From Roseinatronobacter domitianus (GTDB taxonomy: Bacteria > Pseudomonadota > Alphaproteobacteria > Rhodobacterales > Rhodobacteraceae), in assembly GCF_023336755.1 (NCBI RefSeq), contig NZ_JALZWP010000003.1, positions 212,638 through 276,637 of the forward strand: a DNA stretch of 64,000 nucleotides, given 5' to 3'. The notes below the pieces were generated by a model. It worked only from the letters and a program-made list of their open reading frames with translations, was not told the DNA's origin and searched no databases. This document shows, in pieces, positions 1 to 8,122 of this stretch; position 1 is the stretch's first letter; every line of letters begins with the position of its first letter. A program made the position numbers and the translations under genes.

Positions 1-103
1 ACAGACCGACGCTATCCTGAGGGGCGAAAGCACAGCCGAAGCCATCATTGACGTGAATGTCGCGATCATGCGCGGCCTGAACGGAGAAGGAGGCATGACA
101 TGA
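1..103 (+). CDS. flaF: FlaF, C-terminal end (partial)
   Basis: The window opens inside this gene. The frame that stops at the TGA at 101-103 gives about 33 residues, including IIDVNVAIMRGL, which resembles the conserved C-terminus of FlaF. In Caulobacter FlaF is a cytoplasmic factor that promotes flagellin synthesis and works against FlbT. The stop overlaps the flbT start as ATGA, the usual translationally coupled flaF-flbT order in alphaproteobacteria. The assignment rests on a short fragment and on context; the start lies outside the window. Confidence 0.7.
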   Translation, partial: QTDAILRGESTAEAIIDVNVAIMRGLNGEGGMT

Positions 104-504
104 CTGGCCTCGTGATACGTCTGGCCCCGCGCGAGCGCGTCTTGCTGAACGGGGCAGTTATCGAAAACGGCGACAAGCGCACAAGCCTGTCCATCAAGAC
201 TCCGAACGCCAAAGTTCTGCGCCTGCGTGACGCGATCCATCCGGACGAAGCGACGACGCCTGTCAAACGCACGTGTTATATGGCACAACTGATCTTGTCG
301 GGTGATGCCGACCCAACGGATTTGCAGACGCCCTTGTTGCGCGCCATCGAGCAATTAAGCCAAGTGTTCCGCGATGCCGACAGCGCCCAATATTTGCGCG
401 AGGCGACCGAGTTCGCCTTGGATGGTGAACATTATCAAGCCTTGAAATCGCTTCGGGCCTTATTGCCGAGAGAGGCGCGGCTAATGGCCGCGCAACGGGT
501 GTGA
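100..504 (+). CDS. flbT: Flagellar biosynthesis repressor FlbT
   Basis: This 134-residue protein begins MTGLVIRLAPRERVLLNGAV, the characteristic FlbT N-terminus, and has the normal family length. In Caulobacter FlbT binds flagellin mRNA and represses its translation until the hook is complete. The start overlaps the flaF stop (ATGA), and its own stop overlaps the GTG start of the next gene (GTGA), so the three flagellar genes look translationally coupled. No separate promoter is visible. The call is secure at family level; the mRNA-binding role is taken from the family, not seen here. Confidence 0.93.
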   Translation: MTGLVIRLAPRERVLLNGAVIENGDKRTSLSIKTPNAKVLRLRDAIHPDEATTPVKRTCYMAQLILSGDADPTDLQTPLLRAIEQLSQVFRDADSAQYLREATEFALDGEHYQALKSLRALLPREARLMAAQRV

Positions 505-1298
505 GCTTTCAACCGATCGTTCCACTGGGTGGTCTGGCCGGTTGGGAATTCCTGAAACGCACCCGAGAACGCCAGGAAAACAGCTTCACAGCCAGCCCTC
601 GCATGTCACGCCTGACACGCGGGTTTGCGCAAGATTTCGCCAAACTGCGCAGCGCCGAGGATTTGGTCGGGAACCGCCAGGCTCTGGACGTGGTGTTGGG
701 CGCGTACGGTCTACAGGCAGATTTGGAAAACCGTGCCTTCATCAAGAAAGTCATCACGGACGGCGCCACGGACCCGCGCGCACTTTCCAATCGACTTGCA
801 GACAAGCGCTATAATGCGCTGGCGCGGGATATGGCGCATCTTGCACCCGGTGGCACAGGTCAGGCGCCGCAAGACCTGGCCGAGCAACTCCTCGGGCGTT
901 TTCGGACCATGGCTTTCGAGGTCGCTGTTGGCGACAGCAACGAATCGATGCGCCTTGGTTTAGCCTTCGAGCGCAAGTTGCCGGAAATCGCCGCAGCTTC
1001 CCAATCGGACGCGGCCCAGTGGTTTTCAGTCCTCGGCGATCTGCCGACACGCCGGGTGATTGAAACCGCGCTTGGACTTCCCAAGGAATTCGCCAGCTTA
1101 GACATCGAAGAGCAGGCCGAGCGGTTGCGCGCCGCAGCCCGCAAGCGTTTTGGCACCGACGCCATGACCGAACTCGCAAAACCCGAAATGATCGCCCAAA
1201 TAACGCAGCGGTTTCTGCTGATGGAGCAGGTCAAGGCCAGTCAAACGGGAATGAGCGGCGCGGCAATAGCGCTAAGCCTGTTATCGCGTGCAGGTTGA
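501..1298 (+). CDS. DUF1217 flagellar-locus protein
   Basis: This 265-residue protein starts at a GTG that overlaps the flbT stop (GTGA). Phrases such as DFAKLRSAEDLVGNRQALDVV and the repeated 'RFRTMAFEVAVGDSNESMRLG' type helices match the DUF1217 family, often found beside flagellar genes in alphaproteobacteria. It is predicted to be helical, soluble and without a signal peptide. Its biochemical role is not known; association with flagellar basal-body or export function is inferred only from gene neighbourhood. It is the last gene of the flagellar run here. Confidence 0.8.
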   Translation: MSFQPIVPLGGLAGWEFLKRTRERQENSFTASPRMSRLTRGFAQDFAKLRSAEDLVGNRQALDVVLGAYGLQADLENRAFIKKVITDGATDPRALSNRLADKRYNALARDMAHLAPGGTGQAPQDLAEQLLGRFRTMAFEVAVGDSNESMRLGLAFERKLPEIAAASQSDAAQWFSVLGDLPTRRVIETALGLPKEFASLDIEEQAERLRAAARKRFGTDAMTELAKPEMIAQITQRFLLMEQVKASQTGMSGAAIALSLLSRAG

Positions 1299-1390
1299 GC
1301 ATCGCTCATAAAAGCTTGCCGGTGCGGTCGCAGCCGCCGTGAAACCGCCTTACCACGCAAACAACGGGCCTTTGCCGCGTGCAAGAACGC

Positions 1391-1429
1391 GCCAAGGTTT
1401 GCATTCAGGGACCGATAGCAAACCTTGGC
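1391..1429. repeat. 12-bp perfect inverted repeat (hairpin)
   Basis: GCCAAGGTTTGC (1391-1402) is followed 15 nt later by its exact reverse complement GCAAACCTTGGC (1418-1429). As RNA it forms a strong hairpin on either strand. No U-tract follows, so it is not a textbook intrinsic terminator, but its position between convergent operons suits a 3'-end or stability element. Confidence 0.6.
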
Positions 1430-1441
1430 CGGAAAGCAGCC

Positions 1442-1458
1442 CCGCAACAGTGTTGCGG
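1442..1458. repeat. 17-bp perfect palindrome
   Basis: CCGCAACAGTGTTGCGG reads as an 8-base arm, a central G, and the exact reverse complement. As RNA it would form a 6-bp stem with a CAGTG loop followed by TTTG; as DNA it looks like an operator half-site pair. It sits only 12 nt beyond the previous inverted repeat. Confidence 0.55.
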
Positions 1459-1563
1459 TTTGGGCAAATGTGTCGCAACAGCCTTCAACTACCCGACCGG
1501 ATCGGCGACTGGCCATAAGGCACCATACCATTCGCTCTCATAGACGGAAAAAATCCAAGCTCC

Positions 1564-2661
1564 CTAAATCAAGCGTTCACCGGTATCAGGTGCGAAATAA
1601 GACGCTTTCGACAGGTCGAACCCGAAATCCAGCGTTTGACCTGCACGTGCACGAGTATCGGCCGACAAGCGCGAGGTCACTTCCTTGCCGCCCAATCTGG
1701 CAACAACATACGTGTCGGCTCCGGCAGGCTCGACCACATCGACACGCACGGCACCGCCTTGCAAAGCCTCGCCGGCGCGGGCGGTGGCTTCATGCATGTC
1801 CTCTGGGCGCAGGCCCAAAAGGATATCGCCGGTCAGCCCTGCATGGCGTGGCTCTTGCAGGCGCAACGGGTCAGCGCCGTCGCGCGCGATCTCGATCACG
1901 CTACCAGTGCCATTCGGCATGGCCCGCGCCGGAATAAGGTTCATGGCCGGGCTGCCCATGAAATCCGCCACAAATGTGTTTGCTGGGCGGGTATATATCT
2001 CGTGCGGGCTGCCGATCTGCTGGATGATGCCACCTTTCATGACCACGATCTTGGTGGCCAGCGTCATCGCCTCGATCTGGTCATGGGTGACGTAAACCAT
2101 ACTGGCACCAAGGTCTTGATGCAGGCGCTTGATCTCTGTCCGCATTTCAACGCGCAATTTTGCGTCGAGGTTTGACAATGGTTCATCGAACAAGAACAGC
2201 GCCGGGTCGCGCACCAAAGCGCGCCCCATGGCAACACGCTGGCGCTGACCACCCGACAACTGACCCGGACGCCGGTTCAGAAGCGGTTCAATCTGCAATT
2301 GCCGCGCGACTTCTGCCAGCTTTGCAGCTTGCGTGGCCTTGTCCACGCCGCGGACCTGCATCCCGAAGGTGATGTTTTTGGCCACACTCATGGTCGGGTA
2401 AAGCGCGTAGCTTTGGAAGACCATGGCGATATTGCGGTCCTTTGGGCTGACCTGCGTCATGTCTTGCCCCGCAATGCGGATCGCGCCACCGGTGATCGGC
2501 TCCAAACCCGCGATGCAGTTCAGCAGGGTGGATTTCCCGCAACCCGACGGGCCAACCAGCACAAGGAATTCGCCCTTATCAATGCTGACATTGATGTCCT
2601 TGAGGATTTCGGTCGCGCCGTAGCTTTTGAACAGGCCGTCGACCTCTAGAATATGCGACAT
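1564..2661 (-). CDS. gtsD: Sugar ABC importer ATPase (GtsD/UgpC/MalK type)
   Basis: This 365-residue ATPase energises carbohydrate import. It shows Walker A GPSGCGKST near residue 38, the signature LSGGQRQRVAMGRALVRDP near residue 135, Walker B LFLFDEPLSNLDAKLR, and a C-terminal TOBE/OB-like regulatory region with GLRPEDM, as in MalK/UgpC proteins. Its closest relatives serve several sugars, so the ATPase alone does not define substrate. It is the last gene of a leftward operon (binding protein, two permeases, ATPase), starting 4 nt after the permease stop. The gtsD name is inferred from the binding protein and gene order. Confidence 0.9.
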   Translation of the reverse strand: MSHILEVDGLFKSYGATEILKDINVSIDKGEFLVLVGPSGCGKSTLLNCIAGLEPITGGAIRIAGQDMTQVSPKDRNIAMVFQSYALYPTMSVAKNITFGMQVRGVDKATQAAKLAEVARQLQIEPLLNRRPGQLSGGQRQRVAMGRALVRDPALFLFDEPLSNLDAKLRVEMRTEIKRLHQDLGASMVYVTHDQIEAMTLATKIVVMKGGIIQQIGSPHEIYTRPANTFVADFMGSPAMNLIPARAMPNGTGSVIEIARDGADPLRLQEPRHAGLTGDILLGLRPEDMHEATARAGEALQGGAVRVDVVEPAGADTYVVARLGGKEVTSRLSADTRARAGQTLDFGFDLSKASYFAPDTGERLI

Positions 2662-2665
2662 GAGA

Positions 2666-3556
2666 TTATCCTTTCACCGATCCGGCGGTCAGGCCGCGAA
2701 TGAAGTATTTTCCGGCGACGACATAGACCAACAAGGTCGGCAGGGCGGCAATGATCGCGGCGGCCATATCGACATTGTAGGCTTTGACGCCGGTGGTGGA
2801 GTTGACGATGTTATTCAGCGCGACCGTGATCGGCTGCGTGCCCGCTTGGCTGAAGGACACCCCGAACAGGAAATCGTTCCAGATCTGGGTGAATTGCCAG
2901 ATGACCGTCACGACGATGATGGGCAGAGACAGCGGCAGGAAGATCGACCAGAAGATACGGAAGAACCCCGCCCCGTCAATTTTCGCAGCCTTGGTCAGTT
3001 CCGCCGGGATGGTCACGTAATAGTTGCGGAAAAACAACGTGGTAAAGCCGATTCCGTAGATGACATGCACGAAGATCAGCCCCGGAATGGTGCCCGCGAT
3101 GTTCAGAATACCCAAGGTCCGCGCCATGGGCAGCAGCACGACTTGAAAGGGGATGAAACAGCCGAACAGCATCAGCGCGAAGATGATGTTGGCGCCGCGA
3201 AAGTTCCACTGCGCAACGACATAGCCGTTCATCGCGCCAAGAACAGTCGAGATCATGACCGCAGGCACCGCCAGCATGACCGAGTTCCAGAAATAGGGCT
3301 GCAAGCCTTCGCATTGAATACCGGTGCAAGCCCCCGACCAAGCGGTGCGCCAGGCATCGAAGGTCACCTCGCGCGGCAGGGCGATCAGACTTCCGGTGCG
3401 GATTTCTTCCAGACTTTTGAGCGAGGTCGTCAGCATCACGAAGAACGGCAGCAGATACCACAGCGCGAACACCGTCAGCATCAGGTAAAGCCCCCAGCGC
3501 AAGGCGATTTTCAGCGCGCGCGACTGGGTTGGGGCAGTGAAGGTTGCGTCAGTCAT
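2666..3556 (-). CDS. gtsC: Sugar ABC transporter permease 2 (MalG type)
   Basis: This 296-residue inner-membrane protein has six predicted hydrophobic helices, the first at about residues 26-46 (YLMLTVFALWYLLPFFVML). The MalG/MalF EAA loop appears as ELTKAAKIDGAGFFRIFWSI. That loop docks onto the ATPase. The start overlaps the preceding permease gene by 8 bases, indicating coupled translation. It pairs with the 3549-4418 permease to form the membrane channel of the importer. Substrate is inferred from the binding protein. Confidence 0.9.
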   Translation of the reverse strand: MTDATFTAPTQSRALKIALRWGLYLMLTVFALWYLLPFFVMLTTSLKSLEEIRTGSLIALPREVTFDAWRTAWSGACTGIQCEGLQPYFWNSVMLAVPAVMISTVLGAMNGYVVAQWNFRGANIIFALMLFGCFIPFQVVLLPMARTLGILNIAGTIPGLIFVHVIYGIGFTTLFFRNYYVTIPAELTKAAKIDGAGFFRIFWSIFLPLSLPIIVVTVIWQFTQIWNDFLFGVSFSQAGTQPITVALNNIVNSTTGVKAYNVDMAAAIIAALPTLLVYVVAGKYFIRGLTAGSVKG

Positions 3557-4418
3557 GTTTCGCCCTCAGCTCTGAATACAGGTATGGGACCACGATGGCG
3601 AAGACGATCATCATCATGACCATGGCGCTCGAGGCTGCCTGCCCGATATCGCCGCGCGAAAACGCCATGGCATACATGTAGGTGGCGGGCAGGTCGGTGG
3701 CGTAGCCGGGGCCACCCCCGGTCAGCGCAATGACCAGATCGAAGCTTTTGATCGCCAGATGCGACAACACGATGAAGGCCGACAAAAAGATCGGGGCCAT
3801 GCTGGGAATGATGATTGCGGTATAGATGCGGTGGGTCGGGATGCCGTCGACCTGCGCGGCTTTGATGATCTCTCCATCCACCGACCGCAGACCCGCCAGA
3901 AACAGCGCCATCACGAAACCAGACGCCTGCCAGACCCCGGCGATGACCACGGTATAAATGGCCATGTCGGGGTCGGTGATCCAGTCGAAGCGGAAATCCT
4001 CGAACCCCCAGCCGCGCACCATGGCTTCCAGCCCCAGACCGGGGTTGAGCATCCATTTCCAGGCGGTGCCGGTTACGATCAGCGACAGCGCCATCGGGTA
4101 TAGATAGATGGTGCGCAACACACCTTCGGTGCGGATTTTCTGGTCCAGAAAAATCGCCAGCAGCAGGCCCAGAAGCATGGAAATGCCAATGAACAGCACA
4201 CCGAACACGAACAGGTTGTTCAGCGCGACCTCCCACCGGGGCGAGGCGAAAAGCCGTTCATACTGGATGGTGCCGACAAGGTCATAATTGGGCAACAGCC
4301 GCGAGCGGGTGAAGCTGACCCACGCCGTCCACGCAATAAAGCCGTAAACGAATAACAGGGCCGCAATAAAACTGGGTGCCAGAACAAGCTTCGGCACATG
4401 GCGTTCAAGCCATTGCAT
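3549..4418 (-). CDS. gtsB: Sugar ABC transporter permease 1 (MalF type)
   Basis: This 289-residue permease has about six membrane helices and the EAA loop DGEIIKAAQVDGIPTHRIYT. I chose the ATG at 4418 (MQWLERHVPKL) because GGGAGG lies 6 nt upstream. A longer open frame reaches 4463 but adds residues without a ribosome binding site. It forms the transmembrane pore together with the next gene. Two-permease organisation and operon order (binding protein, B, C, ATPase) match the Pseudomonas gtsABCD glucose importer. Confidence 0.9.
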   Translation of the reverse strand: MQWLERHVPKLVLAPSFIAALLFVYGFIAWTAWVSFTRSRLLPNYDLVGTIQYERLFASPRWEVALNNLFVFGVLFIGISMLLGLLLAIFLDQKIRTEGVLRTIYLYPMALSLIVTGTAWKWMLNPGLGLEAMVRGWGFEDFRFDWITDPDMAIYTVVIAGVWQASGFVMALFLAGLRSVDGEIIKAAQVDGIPTHRIYTAIIIPSMAPIFLSAFIVLSHLAIKSFDLVIALTGGGPGYATDLPATYMYAMAFSRGDIGQAASSAMVMMMIVFAIVVPYLYSELRAKHD

Positions 4419-4520
4419 GGGAAGCCTCCCTTCGGTTGGGGAATGGGGTGGCGCCGGGGCCACGTTGCGGCCAATGCCGCAAGGGACGCCGGGGACAGGA
4501 TCGCCCCCGGCGCGTTTTGA

Positions 4521-5765
4521 TTACATCGAGTTGGTGACCGCGTCGGCCAGCATTTGGACAGCGTCGTCAGAGGACATGTCGCTGTTGAAATGCGCGGTCA
4601 CGACATCGGTGATTGCGCCCGCCTGCGCGCCGCGCAGCGCCATGCCATGCGCGTAGGACGGCAGCAGCGACCCGGCGTCCGAAGTGGCCGCCATCTCGTT
4701 AGAGGACAGAACGGCGCAAGCGTCGAACTCATCCAGCGCAACATCGCTGCGCACCGGGATGGAGCCTTTGTTCAGGTTGAACACTTTCTGAAAGTTCTGG
4801 CCCACGATCAGCTCTGCCAAAAGCGCCTGACCAGCCTGCGCATCTTCGCCATCGACTTCGAACATCGCAAAGCTGTCGACGTTATACAGGTAGCCATCAC
4901 CGGGGGTCGAAGCGCACAGGAAATCCTCGCCCGGCACTTTACCAGCAGCAAGGAATTCGCCCTTGGCCCAGTCGCCCATGATCTGGAAGGCAGCTTCGCC
5001 ATTCATGACCATCGCGGTGGCAAGGTTCCAGTCACGACCCGAGAAGTTGGCGTCGACATAGCCGCGCATGGTGCGCATCTGGTCGAAGGCAGCTTTCATC
5101 GTGTCAGATGTCAGCGCGTCCATATCCAGATCGATGAGCGCCGAACGGAAGAATTCCGGCCCGCCCAGACCCAGCACGACGGTTTCAAACACGGTCGCGT
5201 CCTGCCATGACTGACCGCCATGCGCCAGCGGCGTGATGCCCGCAGCTTGCAGCTTGTCAGCGGCGGCGTTGAATTCGTCCCAAGTGGTCGGCATGGCAAT
5301 GCCGTGCTCGTCCAGGATCGCTTTGTTTGCCCAGACCCAATCCACGCGGTGCACGTTTACGGGTGCCGCGCACCAAGTGCCTTCGCACTGCATGTGGCCC
5401 GCGATGGACGCGGGCAGGACATCGGCCCAGCCCTGAGCTTCGGCCACGGCGGAAATGTCAGCCAGAACGCCTTCTTCATACCATTCCTGAATGGCGGGGC
5501 CTTTGAGCTGCACGGCGGTCGGTGCGTTGCCGGACAGCACACGGGCGCGCAGCGCGGTCATGGCCGCATCGCCACCGCCACCGGCCACGGGCATGTCGGT
5601 CCAGCTACCGCCACGGCTGGCGAATTCTTCCTGCAACACGGCCACGGCACGGGCTTCACCGCCAGAGGTCCACCAATGCAGAACCTCGGCCTGAGGCTCT
5701 GCCATCGCAGCACCGGCCATGCAAAAAGATGCGACGGAAGTCGCAAGAATCGTCTTCATATTCAT
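4521..5765 (-). CDS. gtsA: Sugar-binding protein of ABC importer (GtsA-like)
   Basis: This extracellular solute-binding protein family 1 member of 414 residues starts at 5765 (MNMKTILATSVASF), 6 nt after GGGAGG. It has a Sec signal peptide ending at AMA|EPQ near residue 22. The mature start EVLHWWTSGGEARAV and the later WGWANK-like segment VDWVWANKAILDEHGI resemble glucose/mannose-binding proteins (GtsA, TTHA glucose-binding type). It captures sugar in the periplasm and feeds the two permeases downstream. The 100-base gap after it, unlike the overlaps later in the operon, may help it be made in excess. Glucose/mannose specificity is inferred from family resemblance and from the neighbouring two-component system. 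Confidence 0.85.
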   Translation of the reverse strand: MNMKTILATSVASFCMAGAAMAEPQAEVLHWWTSGGEARAVAVLQEEFASRGGSWTDMPVAGGGGDAAMTALRARVLSGNAPTAVQLKGPAIQEWYEEGVLADISAVAEAQGWADVLPASIAGHMQCEGTWCAAPVNVHRVDWVWANKAILDEHGIAMPTTWDEFNAAADKLQAAGITPLAHGGQSWQDATVFETVVLGLGGPEFFRSALIDLDMDALTSDTMKAAFDQMRTMRGYVDANFSGRDWNLATAMVMNGEAAFQIMGDWAKGEFLAAGKVPGEDFLCASTPGDGYLYNVDSFAMFEVDGEDAQAGQALLAELIVGQNFQKVFNLNKGSIPVRSDVALDEFDACAVLSSNEMAATSDAGSLLPSYAHGMALRGAQAGAITDVVTAHFNSDMSSDDAVQMLADAVTNSM

Positions 5766-5952
5766 GATCATCCTCCCAGATGGTTGGCGGGACATCCGCC
5801 AGACGTGGTAAGCATGGCGCAAGCCATGTGGCCCACGCAACTGCCCTATGCACCCGGATTGACCGAATTTCGCGGCGCTTGTTACAGGCTGTTACAATAC
5901 CCGCGTGCTTGGTGCTAAACCAACACCATCCGCGGCTTGGAGGAGAGCAGGA
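5766..5952. promoter_or_regulatory. Divergent promoter region with TGTTACA tandem repeat
   Basis: This 187-base region lies between the ABC operon (leftward) and the response regulator (rightward). TGTTACA occurs at 5880-5886 and again at 5890-5896, so the copies are spaced by 10 bp, one helical turn. That is the usual geometry for binding of an OmpR/PhoB-type dimer. It is a candidate site for the adjacent regulator; the sequence alone does not prove binding. Confidence 0.45.
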
Positions 5953-6681
5953 ATGGCCATTCCCCGCCTTTTGGTGGTCGATGATGACGCAGAGATGTGT
6001 TCCATGATGGTTGGCTGGCTGCAACGCAACGGCTTTTCCGTGGCAGGCGTGCAGGACGGCGCAGGCGTGGCGCAGCAAATGGCGGCGGGGCGCGTGGACC
6101 TGATCTTGCTCGATGTGATGTTGGGCGACGAAAGCGGCCTGCGCATCTGCCAACAGTTGCGGCAAGAGCATGACGTGCCGATCATCATGGTTTCGGCATT
6201 ATCGGCAGATGACAACCGCATGGCGGGCTATCGCTCTGGCGCGGATGATTACATTGCCAAACCTTTCAACCCCGAATTGTTGGTCGCACGCGTGCGCGCG
6301 GTGCTGCGCCGCACCCGGCGCGCGGCGTCGCTGGCTTACCGGCGGCAAGCGCGGGTCTACCGTTTCGCCGGATGGCGATTCGACACACGAGAGGCGAGCG
6401 CCCATGCACCGGGCGGGTTCGAGGTGGCTCTGTCCACCCGCGAGCGCCAGTTGTTGCAGGTGTTCTTGGCGAACCCCGAAATCCCGCTGTCGCGCGAGGA
6501 AATCGCCGAAGCCATGGATGTGCTTGGCGAAAGCACAGACCCCGCCGAGGGCCGCGCCATCGACATGCTGGTGGGCCGCTTGCGCAGCAAGATAGAGGAC
6601 GCACCGAAAGACCCCGTCCTGATCCGCACCGCGCGCGGCGTGGGCTATGTGCTGGCTTGCCCGGTCGAGGTTGAGGGATGA
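5953..6681 (+). CDS. OmpR-family response regulator (GltR-like by context)
   Basis: This 242-residue protein has an N-terminal receiver domain with the acidic pocket LLVVDDDAEM, the phospho-acceptor Asp in LILLDVMLGDE, and the conserved Lys in DDYIAKPF. A C-terminal winged helix ends VLIRTARGVGYVLACPVE. The start at 5953 follows GGAGGAGAG; the frame is open further upstream but without a better site. It overlaps the kinase gene (ATGA). Its placement divergent from a gtsABCD-like operon mirrors the GltR/GtrS glucose-response pair of pseudomonads, so control of the importer is a reasonable inference. Direct evidence is only proximity plus a tandem repeat upstream. Confidence 0.85.
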   Translation: MAIPRLLVVDDDAEMCSMMVGWLQRNGFSVAGVQDGAGVAQQMAAGRVDLILLDVMLGDESGLRICQQLRQEHDVPIIMVSALSADDNRMAGYRSGADDYIAKPFNPELLVARVRAVLRRTRRAASLAYRRQARVYRFAGWRFDTREASAHAPGGFEVALSTRERQLLQVFLANPEIPLSREEIAEAMDVLGESTDPAEGRAIDMLVGRLRSKIEDAPKDPVLIRTARGVGYVLACPVEVEG

Positions 6682-8120
6682 TCCGCAGCCTGCGCGGCTG
6701 GGCCAGCCTGTGGATACTGTCGGCGATGGGTGCGGGCGCGCTGGCGGCATGGTTGTGGCTGTCCTCGACCCATGCATGGCGCGAGCATCTGGATCGGGCC
6801 GCCCAAACCGGGCGCGACGTCGCCGCAACTGTATTGCTGGGCACGCCATTGCCCGGCGACACGCGGCTGGTCGCGCTGGGGCGCACAGACCAGCCCCCCG
6901 GTGCCGATGAGGCCGGGATGAGATCCTCGGCGCGCGTAACATCGCTGGCCTTTCGTCAGCCCGGCCCGGATGGTGCTGGCCAAGGCGGCGGCGCGCGGTT
7001 GCAGGTGCAGGTCGTCAGCGCAAGGCTGCAATACCCCGTGGCAGACCTGAACGCTGCGGGGGCCTACGCGGGCATGGCCGCGCTGTCGCGAACGCTGGCG
7101 CGGCTGTGTTCAGACCCGGTGCTGTTTTTGCGCGCTGATAACGGGCCTTGGTGGCGGGCGGAAAGCGCGCTGTGGTCCTGCGACGCGCAACCACGCGACT
7201 GGCGAATCGGAGCGCTTGTATTGGCAGGTGTGGCACTGATGGCGCTTCTTAGCCATGCCGCCGACCTGACCGCCAGTTTTCGCGATTTCGCGCGCGGACT
7301 GGCCACGCGCCGGCGTCCCGGCGAAACGGCCGACCTGGCCCTGACCGGCCCAGAGGAGTTGCGCGCCACCATTACCGCCGTGAATGGCTATCTGGCCGAT
7401 GAGCGCGCGCGTCTTGCGCGGCGCGCCATGGTGCTGTCCGGTGTCAGCCATGATCTGGGAACCCCGGCCACACGCCTGCGTCTGCGCGCGGCGATGATAG
7501 AGGACGCCGAATTGCGCGCCCGGTTCGAGGATGATCTGGACCGTATGGGCGCGATGATCGAGGAAGTCCTGACCTTCACTCGCGCCGAAATCGCGGCAGA
7601 ATCCACGCGCGAATTCTGCCTTGCCGCCTTGACCGAAGCTGTGGTCGATGACTACCGCGACACCGGCCGCCCGGTGGGCATGACGCTGGCCGCACCCGCC
7701 AGCATGGACACCGCCCAGACCGTCTTTGCCTTGGGTCGTCCGCGCCGCATGGCATTGCCGGAATCGCGGCGGCTTCTATTCACCGGGCGGCCCTTGGCAC
7801 TGGAGCGCGCCTTGTCGAACCTGATCGAGAATGCACTGAAATACGGACGCCGCGCCGACATCATCTTGCGTGCCGATTCTGCACGCGTAGTGCTGGAAGT
7901 TCAGGATGCAGGCCGCGAACTGGACGCGGATAGCTTGCGCCGTCTGACCGACCCGTTTCAGCGTGGCGAGAACCTGACCGATGCGGATGGCACGCCAATT
8001 TCAGGCTTTGGCATGGGGCTTAGCATTGTGGCGACCATTGCCGCCCAGCATGGGGGCGAGCTGGAATTCGAGCAACGCCCCCAAGGGTTGACCGCGCGGC
8101 TGATCCTGCCGCGCGGCTGA
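6678..8120 (+). CDS. Membrane sensor histidine kinase
   Basis: This 480-residue kinase has a first membrane helix at about residues 8-28, a periplasmic region of about 150 residues, and a second helix at about 178-197 (GALVLAGVALMALL). A HAMP-like linker follows. The phospho-acceptor motif is SHDLGTPATRLRLR (residue about 257), and the ATPase part has N-box NLIENALKYG and G-box GFGMGLSIV. It is coupled to the response regulator by a 4-base overlap. The periplasmic ligand is unknown; by analogy to GtrS it could sense a sugar or sugar acid, but the domain sequence alone does not show that. Confidence 0.88.
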   Translation: MIRSLRGWASLWILSAMGAGALAAWLWLSSTHAWREHLDRAAQTGRDVAATVLLGTPLPGDTRLVALGRTDQPPGADEAGMRSSARVTSLAFRQPGPDGAGQGGGARLQVQVVSARLQYPVADLNAAGAYAGMAALSRTLARLCSDPVLFLRADNGPWWRAESALWSCDAQPRDWRIGALVLAGVALMALLSHAADLTASFRDFARGLATRRRPGETADLALTGPEELRATITAVNGYLADERARLARRAMVLSGVSHDLGTPATRLRLRAAMIEDAELRARFEDDLDRMGAMIEEVLTFTRAEIAAESTREFCLAALTEAVVDDYRDTGRPVGMTLAAPASMDTAQTVFALGRPRRMALPESRRLLFTGRPLALERALSNLIENALKYGRRADIILRADSARVVLEVQDAGRELDADSLRRLTDPFQRGENLTDADGTPISGFGMGLSIVATIAAQHGGELEFEQRPQGLTARLILPRG

Positions 8121-8122
8121 TA

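Larger units (their letters stand above)
1299..1563. other. Convergent intergenic region with dyads
   Basis: This 265-base gap lies between the 3' end of the flagellar operon and the 3' end of the sugar ABC operon, which converge. No convincing open frame or RNA gene is visible. It carries two strong inverted repeats, listed separately, which may act as terminators for either direction. Confidence 0.6.
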
